64,000 nt of DNA from GCA-958296115 sp965222445 (GTDB taxonomy: Bacteria; Chloroflexota; Dehalococcoidia; Lucifugimonadales; CAJWER01), in contig CBDCTY010000002.1 in assembly GCA_965222445.1 (NCBI GenBank), forward strand, positions 1,550,001-1,614,000. Direction: 5' to 3'. Positions 51,671 through 60,350 of this stretch are shown here, in pieces. A model generated the notes under the pieces. The model was not told the DNA's origin. It searched no databases and saw only the letters and a program-made list of their open reading frames with translations. Numbering within the stretch: the first letter of the stretch is position 1; each line of letters begins with the position of its first letter. The position numbers were made by a program, and so were the translations under genes.

Positions 51671-52089
51671 TCATTCCTCCAGGAGCTTAGTGCCCCAAGA
51701 ACATACCATCATCCGCCGGCATAAGTCAGACCCTCTGCCCACTGCAGCTGGCTCTTGACCGGGATGGGTTCCCGCCCCGTATCGAGTACGGGGCAGGCTC
51801 TGCGCGGGAACGACGGTGGTGGGGCGGGTCTGGCGCCGGGCGGCGTGGCGGCATTGGACGCCGGTGCTCTGGGCTATGAAGTCGGCGACGAGGTCGGGGG
51901 CGATCATGTGCAGCTGATTAGCGGCATCGAGCCTGTGGCAGGCGTCGAAGTCTTCGAGCTTGCCATCGACGACGTCGCGGTAGAAGCGGACGATGGTGCG
52001 CCCGTTGTCGGTCTTCTGTCGGACGATGTCTGCCAGGGAGGGTGGTCGCTCTGTTCGGCATTTTCGTGTTGGGCCGTGCTAGCGAACAG
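51671..52089 (-). pseudogene. Decayed third LADIVR-family copy
   Basis: The minus strand reads SLADIVRQKTDNGRTIVRFY, then CHRLDAANQL, clearly the first segment of the LADIVR proteins. Upstream, CATAAT (52102 down to 52097) is followed after seven bases by CTG where ATG would be, then a leader-like FASTAQHENAEQSDHPP in a different frame, so there is at least one frameshift. After residue about 75 of the domain the frame runs into a palindromic repeat (ESLPRTRYGAG-type) and stops; the second segment and basic tail are gone. Confidence 0.75.
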
Positions 52090-52099
52090 AGGTGCTATT

Positions 52100-52530
52100 A
52101 TGAGGGGTGGAGGGGGAGTTGTCGCGGGAATGACGGTGGGTTCGAGGGCCGGGGGAGGGTTCCCGCCTCCGCGGGAATGACGGTGTGCATAGGTCTCTCG
52201 TCGCGGGAATGACGGTGTGCAAAGGTCTCCTTTCGCGGGAATGACGGCTGTGCATAGGTCTCCTTTCGCGGGAATGACGGTGGGTTCGAGGGCCGGGGAT
52301 GGGTTCCCGCCTCCGCGGGAATGACACGGTTGTGCATAGGTCTCCCGCCGCGGGAATGACGGTTGTGCAAAGGTCTCCTTTCGCGGGAATGACGGTGGGT
52401 TCGAGGGCCGGGGATGGGTTCCCGCCTCCGCGGGAATGACACGGTTGTGCATAGGTCTCCCGCCGCGGGAACGACGGAGGGTTCAAGGGCTGCGGATGAG
52501 TTTCCGCCTCCGACTGCTCGGGAGCAGGCT
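52100..52530. repeat. Dense array of palindromic repeats
   Basis: About ten GCGGGAATGACGG units occur in roughly 400 bases, many paired as TTCCCGCCTCCGCGGGAA hairpins. A block of about 115 bp is tandemly repeated (about 52262-52376 and 52377-52491). Short linkers such as TGTGCATAGGTCTCC recur. No gene is supported here. Confidence 0.85.
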
Positions 52531-52578
52531 CTAACCATCTCCCGCAAAGGGGGGAGGGACTACCGTACAGCAGCTCGA

Positions 52579-53109
52579 CTATGCCAGCGTTCTTATCCTG
52601 TCCACGATGGCCGCGCCCACTCGGTGGACCAGATCCAGGTCTCGCGTCGTGTAGGCCGACGGCTGAGTCGAGGCCAGGACGATGGCCGCGGAGGCCTTGC
52701 CGTCGTGCTCCAGCGCCACCGTCAGCATCGAGCGTATCCCGGTGTCGAGCGTCGACCCCAAGCGCGGGAATCGCTCGACCAGCGCCTCGACCGGCTCGCC
52801 GCCGATCACGATGCCGCCGCCCTCCATCATGCCCGCCTCCACGACCGTGCCGGACAGGGTACGCCTGTGGCCCAACTTCCGCCCGGGCACGTTGCTGCCG
52901 GTCACGTAGGCGTCGGTGAACGTGTAGCCCTCCATGTCGAGAAGGCCGATGTTCATCCGGTCGATGGGCATGACTGTGCCCAGCAGTCCGGCCAACTTCC
53001 CGCCCAGATCCTCCATGGACGCGGCGCGCCGGGCCGCGCGCGCAGCCTCCTCGACGACTCGGTCTTTATCCAGCAGACACTCCTCCTCCGCGCCGGGGAT
53101 CACCCTCAC
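52579..53109 (-). CDS. GAF-domain protein
   Basis: A 176-residue protein that is almost entirely one GAF-like sensor domain: IDRMNIGLLDMEGYTFTDA in the first strands, SGTVVEAGMMEGGGIVIG in the middle and SMLTVALEHDGKASAAIVLA before the final helix. There is no output domain, so it would act through a partner or as a small-molecule binder. It is divergent from serS. Confidence 0.78.
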   Translation of the reverse strand: MRVIPGAEEECLLDKDRVVEEAARAARRAASMEDLGGKLAGLLGTVMPIDRMNIGLLDMEGYTFTDAYVTGSNVPGRKLGHRRTLSGTVVEAGMMEGGGIVIGGEPVEALVERFPRLGSTLDTGIRSMLTVALEHDGKASAAIVLASTQPSAYTTRDLDLVHRVGAAIVDRIRTLA

Positions 53110-53169
53110 CTCAATCCTCTCCCATCAAGGGATGAGGAGGGGGAAGGCGTCACGGCGCCTGGGCTCGGC

Positions 53170-53198
53170 TTACTGAGCCACCGGTGAAGCGGTATACT
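53170..53198 (+). promoter_or_regulatory. serS promoter, leaderless type
   Basis: TTACTG (53170-53175), a 17-bp spacer and TATACT (53193-53198). The ATG at 53207 lies eight bases after the -10, so almost no 5' leader is possible. No Shine-Dalgarno sequence or T-box is present. Confidence 0.65.
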
Positions 53199-53206
53199 AC
53201 ACGGAC

Positions 53207-54463
53207 ATGTTGAGCATCGAGATTATACGGGACGACCCTGACCGCGTTCGCCGCGCCGTCGAGCTGCGGGGCGATCACGTCGACGTGGACCGCATACTCC
53301 GGCTCGACGGGGAGCGCCGCGCCGTGGTCCACGAGGGCGACGAGCTCCGGGCCCGCCGCAACGAGGTGAGCAGGCAGATCGGCGCGTCCAGGGAGAAGCC
53401 GCCCCAGCTCATCGACGAGATGCGCCGGGTTGGCGGCCGCATCAAGGAGCTGGACACGCAGACGCGGGCCGTGGAACAGGAGCTTGATGACCTCCTGCTG
53501 TCGGTGCCCAACATGCCCGCCGTAGACGTGCCCGCCGGCGAGGACGAGAGCGAGAACGTCGTGCTGCGGACGTCCGAGGACATCCCGTCATTCGACTTCG
53601 AGCCGGAGCCCCACTGGGAGATCGGCGAGAGGCTGGACATCATCGACTTCCGGCGCGGGGCGAAGCTGGCAGGGTCGCGCTTCTATGTGCTCAAGGGCAA
53701 GGGAGCCGCGCTTCAGCGCGCCCTCGTCTCCTGGATGATCGACACCCACGTCGGCGGCGGGTACGAGGAGATGTACCTGCCCGCCCTCGTTTCCACAGCG
53801 GTCACGACGGGCTCGGGACAGCTCCCCAAGTTCGCGGATACGATGTACCGCGACGACGAGGACGACCTGTGGCTCGTCCCGACGGCTGAAGTGCCGCTCA
53901 CGGGACTCCACTCGGGCGAGATAATCGACCCGGGCCTCCTCCCGATCAACTACGCGGCCCACACCCCCTGCTTCAGGCGTGAGAGGGCCGCCGCCGGCCG
54001 GGATACGCGCGGAATCAAGCGCGTCCACCAGTTCGAGAAGGTCGAGATGTACAAGCTGGTCGAGCCGGAGCGCTCGGACGCGGAGCTGGACACCATGCTC
54101 GCCCAGGTGGAGGAGATGTGCGTACAGCTCGGGATACCCCACCAGGTCAAGATGCTGTGCACCGGCGACCTCGGCTTCGCTGCCGTCAAGACCTACGACG
54201 TCGAGATGTGGGCGCCGGGCTGCCGCGAGTGGCTGGAGGTCAGCTCATGCTCGACTTGCGGCGACTTCCAGGCCAGGCGCTCGAACATCCGCTACCGGCC
54301 GGAGCCGGGAGCCCGGCCCCGCTTTGTACACACCCTCAACGGGTCGGGCCTCGGTGTCGCCCGTGTCATGATCGCCGTTCTGGAGACCTACCAGCAGGCC
54401 GACGGCTCGGTCGTCGTACCCGAGGTGCTGAGACCATACACCGGCTTCGACGTGATCCGATGA
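53207..54463 (+). CDS. serS: Seryl-tRNA synthetase
   Basis: A 418-residue class II synthetase. The N-terminal coiled-coil arm (about residues 25-100) is followed by motif 2 (FRRERAAAGRDTRGIKRVHQ, near residue 250) and motif 3 (LNGSGLGVARVMIAVLE, near residue 385). VPTAEVPLTGLHSGEI and EVSSCSTCGDFQARR are typical of bacterial SerRS. Length is normal for the family. Confidence 0.97.
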   Translation: MLSIEIIRDDPDRVRRAVELRGDHVDVDRILRLDGERRAVVHEGDELRARRNEVSRQIGASREKPPQLIDEMRRVGGRIKELDTQTRAVEQELDDLLLSVPNMPAVDVPAGEDESENVVLRTSEDIPSFDFEPEPHWEIGERLDIIDFRRGAKLAGSRFYVLKGKGAALQRALVSWMIDTHVGGGYEEMYLPALVSTAVTTGSGQLPKFADTMYRDDEDDLWLVPTAEVPLTGLHSGEIIDPGLLPINYAAHTPCFRRERAAAGRDTRGIKRVHQFEKVEMYKLVEPERSDAELDTMLAQVEEMCVQLGIPHQVKMLCTGDLGFAAVKTYDVEMWAPGCREWLEVSSCSTCGDFQARRSNIRYRPEPGARPRFVHTLNGSGLGVARVMIAVLETYQQADGSVVVPEVLRPYTGFDVIR

Positions 54464-54484
54464 CATACCGGAAGGAGAGATGAA

Positions 54485-54850
54485 ATGACGGCCATTCGCA
54501 ACTGGCGGGACGCTGCACCGGTGGTGGGGCACGAGAGCGCCATCATATGGAGGCTCTTCGACGAGAAGGGCACGGAGGGGTTGCCCGACGACGAGGCGCC
54601 CCTGGAGGGCATACAGTCCTTCACCATGCACAGGATGCAGCCGGGGAAGAGCGGCGACTACCACGTCCACGAGAACCGGGAGCAGGTCTACTACTTCACC
54701 GAGGGCCGCGCCAAGATGAAGATCGACGACGTGGTCCACGATGTCGAGAAGGGCGACGCCGTGTGCGTCCCGCCCATGTCCTGGCACCAGCTGATCAACG
54801 ACAGCGACGACTGGGTCGAGCACCTCATCGTCACCTCCTGGGTCAAGTGA
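54485..54850 (+). CDS. Cupin-domain protein
   Basis: A 121-residue single-domain cupin with motif 1 GDYHVHENREQVYYFTEG and motif 2 KGDAVCVPPMSWHQLIND. It follows serS by 21 bases with GGAGAG as a ribosome site. No substrate is suggested by the context. A palindromic repeat (GTCATTCCCGCGAAGGCGGG) follows it at 54869. Confidence 0.87.
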   Translation: MTAIRNWRDAAPVVGHESAIIWRLFDEKGTEGLPDDEAPLEGIQSFTMHRMQPGKSGDYHVHENREQVYYFTEGRAKMKIDDVVHDVEKGDAVCVPPMSWHQLINDSDDWVEHLIVTSWVK

Positions 54851-55076
54851 TGTCGATTCCCCCACGACGTCATTCCCGCGAAGGCGGGAATCCATCCCCA
54901 GCCCGTGCCGTAGATCGCGTGGTGATGGGGAGCGCCGACGCCACTGTCATAGCTGGCGGCGCCGGTGGCAGCAGGCATGGGGGATTGGTACGAAGTCCCA
55001 TCTCCATTCCTCGGCGTGCAGGCAACGCACCCGCACAGGTGATTCACGCGAAAGCGGGAGTCCGGGAGGTTCGCCA

Positions 55077-56096
55077 ATGAAACACGTTAGCCAGGTGAAC
55101 ATAGCGTCGTATCGTGGCCTCTCCAACATCGAGATTAGCGGGCTGTCCGACGTCAACGTATTCCTGGGACCCAGCAACTCCGGCAAGACCAGCGCCCTCG
55201 AGGCGATATATCTGGCGTCGAGCGGGCACGACGTATGCGATGCGCTGAGAAGAATCGTCCGAAGTCGAGGGGGAGCCGGGGCCCCGTCCGTTCTCAGCCT
55301 ACTCCCGAATCTCGATACGGGCGTCAGGATCGACGTCACGTTGAGTATGAATGGAGCGGACCATACCCACTTGGACGCGTCACTGTCTGTGACTCAGGAT
55401 GATCGCCATCTTCTTGCCATGGGCTTTGATGAAGGGCGAGGGTATAGTACCGAGTTTGTCGTCAAGTTCGACCCTAGCAAGGCGGATTTTACTGACATCA
55501 CATCGGACCCAGATGATGAAAAACCCGTGGAAGAAGTGGGCAAGGTGGCATTCGTCTCGCCGGCTGAATTGACCGACATATCGGTCTTTGACGATAGGTA
55601 CAGCGACGCCTATCTCGCCGGCACGCTGCCGGGCCTCCTCGATGCTCTGAGGTCGGTCTATCCCCTGCTCAGGGACATAAGACCAGTCAAAGTGGATGCG
55701 GACCGCTGGATGTCGTATGTGCAGCTAGGACGTGGAGTGTATCCCATGTTCGCCATGGGCGACGGTTTCAAGGCCGCCATGGTGTTATTGTCCCAAGCTC
55801 TCAGCCCGGGACTGCTGCTGTTCGACACCCCGGAGGCATTCCAGCACATAGGCGGGATGGAGGTCCTCTCGAAAAGCGTCGCCGAGGCGGCAGGTGGTCT
55901 CGGGAGCCAGGTCATAATCGCTACCCAGAGCCTCGAATTCCTGGACATCCTGCTCAGGGACTGCGAAGAGCGCGAGGTGACCGGGAGCGTAACGCGCTTC
56001 GAGCACAAAGACGAGGGCATCGTTACCTACCGTCCAATTCCAGGCAGCGACACCCTGGAAGACCGCCGTCTCATTGGCGTAGATCCCAGGAGATAG
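55077..56096 (+). CDS. AAA-type (OLD/SMC-like) ATPase
   Basis: A 339-residue P-loop ATPase of the AAA_15/AAA_21 type. It has Walker A GPSNSGKTS (residues 31-39), a signature-like FAMGDGFKAAMVLLS (225-239), Walker B LLLFDTPEA with Asp250 and Glu253, and the sensor-like IIATQSLEFLD. It lacks a C-terminal TOPRIM domain; instead the next gene, ten bases downstream, encodes a TOPRIM-like protein. This split arrangement is like that of ATPase-TOPRIM defence pairs. It lies between the cupin and ffh and is somewhat AT-richer than both. Confidence 0.82.
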   Translation: MKHVSQVNIASYRGLSNIEISGLSDVNVFLGPSNSGKTSALEAIYLASSGHDVCDALRRIVRSRGGAGAPSVLSLLPNLDTGVRIDVTLSMNGADHTHLDASLSVTQDDRHLLAMGFDEGRGYSTEFVVKFDPSKADFTDITSDPDDEKPVEEVGKVAFVSPAELTDISVFDDRYSDAYLAGTLPGLLDALRSVYPLLRDIRPVKVDADRWMSYVQLGRGVYPMFAMGDGFKAAMVLLSQALSPGLLLFDTPEAFQHIGGMEVLSKSVAEAAGGLGSQVIIATQSLEFLDILLRDCEEREVTGSVTRFEHKDEGIVTYRPIPGSDTLEDRRLIGVDPRR

Positions 56097-56106
56097 GGTC
56101 AGGCGT

Positions 56107-56865
56107 GTGAGAAGTTGCCACATACTCTTCGTGATCGAGGGCTGGACCAATCTCCCTCTACTTCGAGCGTTCGTCACCAGGCTCTATGGCGCCTCTGATG
56201 ATGGCCCCCTAAGCGTCAACTTCCTCTCCGACTCTACAGAGGAGCCGGGGCGGAGCCCCGTGACTCGCGCCAAGTACAGAATAGGCGGGGCGACAATTGG
56301 GCTGTTCGTACCAGGCGGCAAGGACGAGGCTCGGCAGGCCACCAGAAGGCTCGTTGTGCGCCATCTTCAAGGGCAGCTCACCCAGCTAAGAATCCTGGTG
56401 TTGGTCCGAGACCTCGATACCAGTGAAGCGTCTGACCTTCACAAGGGCCTGGCTCAGCAGCTCCGGGAGATCGCAGGCGGCGAGGGTGCAGAGTTCGAGT
56501 CTTTGGGAAGCGGCCCCCGGCTCTGCCGAGTTCACAACGTCGCCGTCGGGCAGATACTACTGGGCGACCCTCTCACGTCCGGCAACGCCGCCATCGAGGA
56601 CCACATCCTTGAGCTCCTGAAAAGCCAGCCCGACCGTGATCCAACAGAGATTGCCGAAGTTGTCGGCGCGCGACTGGCCGAAGACCTTGGTCCCAAGCAA
56701 AGAGTACAATTGGCTATGGTCAGAGATCGCTACTGGACTGCGGCGGCGGGCTTCTACGAAAAGGTGCTGGCGAGCGCGTCCGACGACCAGCTCGAATCTC
56801 TGGCCGACCGGACCGGCTTCACAGAGCTGATGAAGCGGCTTACGGACCGTCAGGAAGAAGGATAG
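56107..56865 (+). CDS. TOPRIM-like protein, partner of the AAA ATPase
   Basis: A 252-residue protein with the acidic pattern of the TOPRIM fold: Glu11 in LFVIEGWTN and the Asp102-x-Asp104 pair in LVLVRDLDTSE, followed by AIEDHILELL. It is similar in layout to the DUF3226/DUF4276 group but not clearly one of them. TOPRIM proteins cut or join nucleic acids using metal. The start is GTG. It ends four bases before ffh. Confidence 0.62.
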   Translation: MRSCHILFVIEGWTNLPLLRAFVTRLYGASDDGPLSVNFLSDSTEEPGRSPVTRAKYRIGGATIGLFVPGGKDEARQATRRLVVRHLQGQLTQLRILVLVRDLDTSEASDLHKGLAQQLREIAGGEGAEFESLGSGPRLCRVHNVAVGQILLGDPLTSGNAAIEDHILELLKSQPDRDPTEIAEVVGARLAEDLGPKQRVQLAMVRDRYWTAAAGFYEKVLASASDDQLESLADRTGFTELMKRLTDRQEEG

Positions 56866-56869
56866 GCGC

Positions 56870-58198
56870 ATGTTCGAGACGCTGTCGGAAAAACTGAACG
56901 GCGTGTTCCGCGGCCTGGGCAACAAGGGCCGCCTCACCGAGAAGGACGTGGACGCGGCCCTGCGCGAGGTCCGCATGGCCCTCCTGGAGGCCGACGTCAA
57001 CTTCAGGGTCTCGCGCAACTTCGTCGGCAAGATACGCGAGCGGTCCCTGGGCGATGACGTGCTCAAGAGCCTCACGCCGGGCCAGCAGGTCGTAAAGGTC
57101 ACCAACGAGGAGCTGACCGCAGTCCTCGGCGGCGGCATCAAGCGCCTGGAGCCCGCACCGAAGCCTCCGTCCGTAATCCTGATGGTTGGGCTCAACGGCT
57201 CCGGCAAGACGACGACCACCGGTAAGCTTGCCAGGCGGCTGAAGCGGGACTCCCAGAACCCGATGATGGTGGCGGCCGACCTACGGCGCCCAGCGGCCAT
57301 CGAGCAGCTCCAGGCCCTGGGCAGGCAGATCGACGTCCCCGTCCATCGCGAGGATGGGCGCGATACCCCGAAGGCCGCCGCTGCTGGAGTCAAACGTGCG
57401 GCCGAAATGGACGCGTCTTGGGCCATCGTCGACACGGCGGGCCGCTTCCAGATCGACGACGACCTGATGTCGGAGCTCGAGGCCGTCAGGGACGCCGTCG
57501 AGCCCACGGAAACCCTGCTCGTCGTGGATGCCATGACCGGACAGGACGCCGTTGCCGTCGCCCAGGAGTTCCATGACCGCATCGGGCTGACGGGGCTCGT
57601 GCTGACCAAGCTGGACGGCGACGCGCGCGGCGGCGCGGCCATCTCCATTGTGGCCGTGACGGGCGTGCCCATAAAGTTCATCGGCACGGGTGAGCGGCTG
57701 GACGCCCTGGAGGAGTTCCACCCCGACCGGCTGGCGTCCCGCATCCTCGGCATGGGTGACATGCTCACACTCATCGAGAAGGCCCAGGCCTCCTTCGACG
57801 AGGACGAAGCCGTCAAGCTCGAGAAGAAGATCCGCCAGGCGTCCTTCGACCTGAACGACTTCCTGACCCAGCTCCAGCAGGTCAAGAGCATGGGCTCGTT
57901 GAGCCAGATCGTCGACATGATCCCGGGAATGTCGGCCATGAGAGGCCGTATTCCCGATGCGGACCTCGACGACGGCCAGATCGCCAGGGTCGAGGCCATC
58001 GTCTACTCCATGACGCCCGGGGAGCGGAGCAGCCCGAGCATCATCGGAGGCAGCCGGAGGCGGCGTATAGCCAGGGGTAGTGGCACGACCCCCAGGGACG
58101 TGAACCAGCTCCTCAACCAGTTCAAGCAGACCCAGAGGCTGATGAAGCAGATGAGCTCCGGCAAGGGCATGGTGGACATCGCGAGGATGTTCCGCTGA
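56870..58198 (+). CDS. ffh: Signal recognition particle GTPase Ffh
   Basis: A 442-residue Ffh with N, G and M domains. The G domain has VGLNGSGKTTTTGKLA (G1), DTAGR (G3) and TKLDGDARGG (G4 and closing loop). The Met-rich M domain includes RRRRIARGSGTTPRDVNQLL, which binds SRP RNA. It targets nascent membrane proteins to the translocon with FtsY. The usual downstream rpsP is not here; a Gfo/Idh/MocA gene follows. Confidence 0.97.
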   Translation: MFETLSEKLNGVFRGLGNKGRLTEKDVDAALREVRMALLEADVNFRVSRNFVGKIRERSLGDDVLKSLTPGQQVVKVTNEELTAVLGGGIKRLEPAPKPPSVILMVGLNGSGKTTTTGKLARRLKRDSQNPMMVAADLRRPAAIEQLQALGRQIDVPVHREDGRDTPKAAAAGVKRAAEMDASWAIVDTAGRFQIDDDLMSELEAVRDAVEPTETLLVVDAMTGQDAVAVAQEFHDRIGLTGLVLTKLDGDARGGAAISIVAVTGVPIKFIGTGERLDALEEFHPDRLASRILGMGDMLTLIEKAQASFDEDEAVKLEKKIRQASFDLNDFLTQLQQVKSMGSLSQIVDMIPGMSAMRGRIPDADLDDGQIARVEAIVYSMTPGERSSPSIIGGSRRRRIARGSGTTPRDVNQLLNQFKQTQRLMKQMSSGKGMVDIARMFR

Positions 58199-58239
58199 CC
58201 GCTCGCCCCGGCGCATCTTTCGCAGGAGGGGGTTGCCCA

Positions 58240-59361
58240 ATGAAGTTCCGAGTAGGTGTCATCGGCGCGACCGGGTTCATCGGCACTCCGTACCGCGCCC
58301 AGATCAGGGAGGCGCAGGAGGACGCGGATATCGTCGCCCTATGCGCCCGGCGGCGCGGCCCCCTGGAGGAGGCCGCGAGGGAGGACGGCGCCGGGTTCGT
58401 CACGGGTGACTGGCGCGAGATCGTCGAACACCCGGACGTCGATCTCGTCATGGTCGTCACGCCGGACTCGCGCCACCACGAGGCGGTCATGGAGTGCGCC
58501 GCGAAGGGCAAGCACCTCATTTGCGACAAGCCCATAGGCGCGAACGCCGCGGAGGCATACGACATGTGGTCAGCCTACCGGGGCTCTGGACTGGGGCACT
58601 TCGTCCCCTTCTGGACCCGCTATCTGTCCGTGTTCGCCAGGACGAAGGAGATCGTGGACTCTGGGATACTGGGCGAGGTGCGGGGAGTCGTGTGCAGGTG
58701 GCAGAACCCGCGCCCCGAGGCGATGCCCTTCACCTGGCGCGACGACGCATCCGTGTCCTCGTCGGGCAGCATTGGCGACCTGGGCTCCCACGCCTACGAC
58801 ACGGTGCGGTGGCTGCTGGGGCTGGAGGCCGCCCGCGTGATCGCCCACGCCGGGGTCATTACCCCACCCAAGCCGGACATCGGCGATCCGAACCTGGAGG
58901 AGGCGCTGAGCTGGGGGCACAGCCACGCTTCGGGCGACAGCGCGGGCCTCCGGGCCGGGACGGCCTTCGACTATGGCTCGATCTCCATCGAGTTCGTCGG
59001 CGGCGCAGTCGGGTACATAATGCCGTCCCACACGCCCTATCTGCGGAAGGGGCTGTCGCCCGATATGGAGATACACGGCACCCAGGCGTCGCTGGGCGTC
59101 GAGCGCTGGGCGGGTCGGCTGGTCCTGGCGAGGCCCGAAGGCGACCCTGAGCTGCTGGAGACGGTCCCGGACGGCGGGCCCGTCAACCAGTTCGCCGAGT
59201 TCGCCTTCCCCGGGGTGCGCCAGCGGGCTGAGGGTTTGGGCGCGGACCATCCGGGCTTGGACGATGGCTGGCGCGCCCAACTGCTCACCGACGCGGCAGC
59301 CCTCTCCGCCGAGCGCGGCACCTGGGTAGATCTGGACGAGCTGAACCCAGAGGCATCGTAG
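58240..59361 (+). CDS. Gfo/Idh/MocA-family oxidoreductase
   Basis: A 373-residue enzyme with GVIGATGFIGTPYRAQIRE at the nucleotide site, CDKPIGANAAEAYDMW (catalytic Lys) near residue 88 and SIGDLGSHAYDTVRWLLG near residue 178. It acts on a sugar or cyclitol with NAD(P). It starts 41 bases after ffh with GGAGG upstream. Confidence 0.9.
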   Translation: MKFRVGVIGATGFIGTPYRAQIREAQEDADIVALCARRRGPLEEAAREDGAGFVTGDWREIVEHPDVDLVMVVTPDSRHHEAVMECAAKGKHLICDKPIGANAAEAYDMWSAYRGSGLGHFVPFWTRYLSVFARTKEIVDSGILGEVRGVVCRWQNPRPEAMPFTWRDDASVSSSGSIGDLGSHAYDTVRWLLGLEAARVIAHAGVITPPKPDIGDPNLEEALSWGHSHASGDSAGLRAGTAFDYGSISIEFVGGAVGYIMPSHTPYLRKGLSPDMEIHGTQASLGVERWAGRLVLARPEGDPELLETVPDGGPVNQFAEFAFPGVRQRAEGLGADHPGLDDGWRAQLLTDAAALSAERGTWVDLDELNPEAS

Positions 59362-59424
59362 TAGGCAGCCCTTCGTGATGCCGAGCCGTTCGATGACAAG
59401 TGCGGCCGCAATCCGAGTCTGGGC

Positions 59425-59814
59425 TTAGGACTCGCGGGGGCGCGGGAGTCTGGCTTCGGCCTCCTTCATGGCGGCTATCAATGTACGGGCATCTTCGATG
59501 CCGTGCTTCACCACGTCAGGCTTATCCGCATACGTATCTTCGTAGAAGTTGACGTGGAGATTCGTCACAACGTGGAACAGCCGTTGATTCTGGCGTGCAT
59601 CTTCCGTTAGCCGTATCAACCTATCGGCATTGTTGCTTACATCGCGATGGGACTTGCTCGGCCAGCCATGTTTGCGGGCGATGGACTTCACACAGTGGGC
59701 CACTGCTCCCCATGTCTTCTCTGACGCCTGGAGCAGGTCGCCCTTCTCGAACTCCTCCTCCGCGTGTTCGAGGAACCTATCGCTGATGTCCTGATGCCGC
59801 GCTACCGTAGCCAT
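59425..59814 (-). CDS. PaREP1/HEPN-like helical protein
   Basis: A 129-residue all-helical protein with the pattern HAEEEFEKGDLLQASEKTWG followed by AVAHCVKSIARKHGWPSKSH, as in the PaREP1/DUF5618 group, which is HEPN-like. The R-x4-H nuclease motif is not evident, so it is probably not an active ribonuclease. It stands alone. Confidence 0.68.
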   Translation of the reverse strand: MATVARHQDISDRFLEHAEEEFEKGDLLQASEKTWGAVAHCVKSIARKHGWPSKSHRDVSNNADRLIRLTEDARQNQRLFHVVTNLHVNFYEDTYADKPDVVKHGIEDARTLIAAMKEAEARLPRPRES

Positions 59815-60350
59815 TGCCTAGCACTCCTTGTGTGATCAGCTTAGCACGAAGGAAGCCGGCGGGCAGCCCGTCACACGCCCTCTGGGCTTCGAGTAGGACA
59901 ACGCGAGTGATAAGCTCGTGAGCGCCATCGACCTTCGCGGCCTCGACCACGCCTGGAGCTGGTCATCGAAGCAAGCCGGCATGCACAATCTGCAAGTAGT
60001 ACTTGCGATTTGCGCAAGCTCTACTTCTACGAGGTTGCGAGTTAGCGCCGCTGACAATACCAATTCGTTGTGATGCGACCACGAATGCATGGCCAGCCTC
60101 TCAATTCCGGGCGAGGGTCTCCTCTCCCTTAACGGGCCCTTGACGGGAGAGGGTTGGGGTGAGGGTGAAAATGCCGGTATCTGCAAGCCGGCTCCCATGT
60201 CAGCGGGGCCTGGAGTCCGGCTTTCGCCGGAATGACGGAGTTATGCAAAGGTCTCCCTGTGCCGGAAGCGTCGTGAGCCAGGGACGCTACTGGATCCTGC
60301 CCCGTATCGTCGTATGGAACAGGGCCTGAGCGAACGACGGAGTGGAGGGG
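59815..60350. repeat. Gene-free spacer with repeat fragments
   Basis: No gene is seen. From 60058 there is a solo element end (ATACCAATTCGTTGTGATGC), then a hairpin CTCTCCCTTAACGGGCCCTTGACGGGAGAG near 60121-60150 (shown in part) and TTTCGCCGGAATGACGG with ATGCAAAGGTCTCC near 60222-60255, shared with the array at 52 kb. Confidence 0.6.

Noticed and set aside
52100..52530. Repeat array considered as CRISPR
   Set aside because: Unit spacing is irregular, orientation alternates, spacers are themselves repeated, and no cas genes are near.
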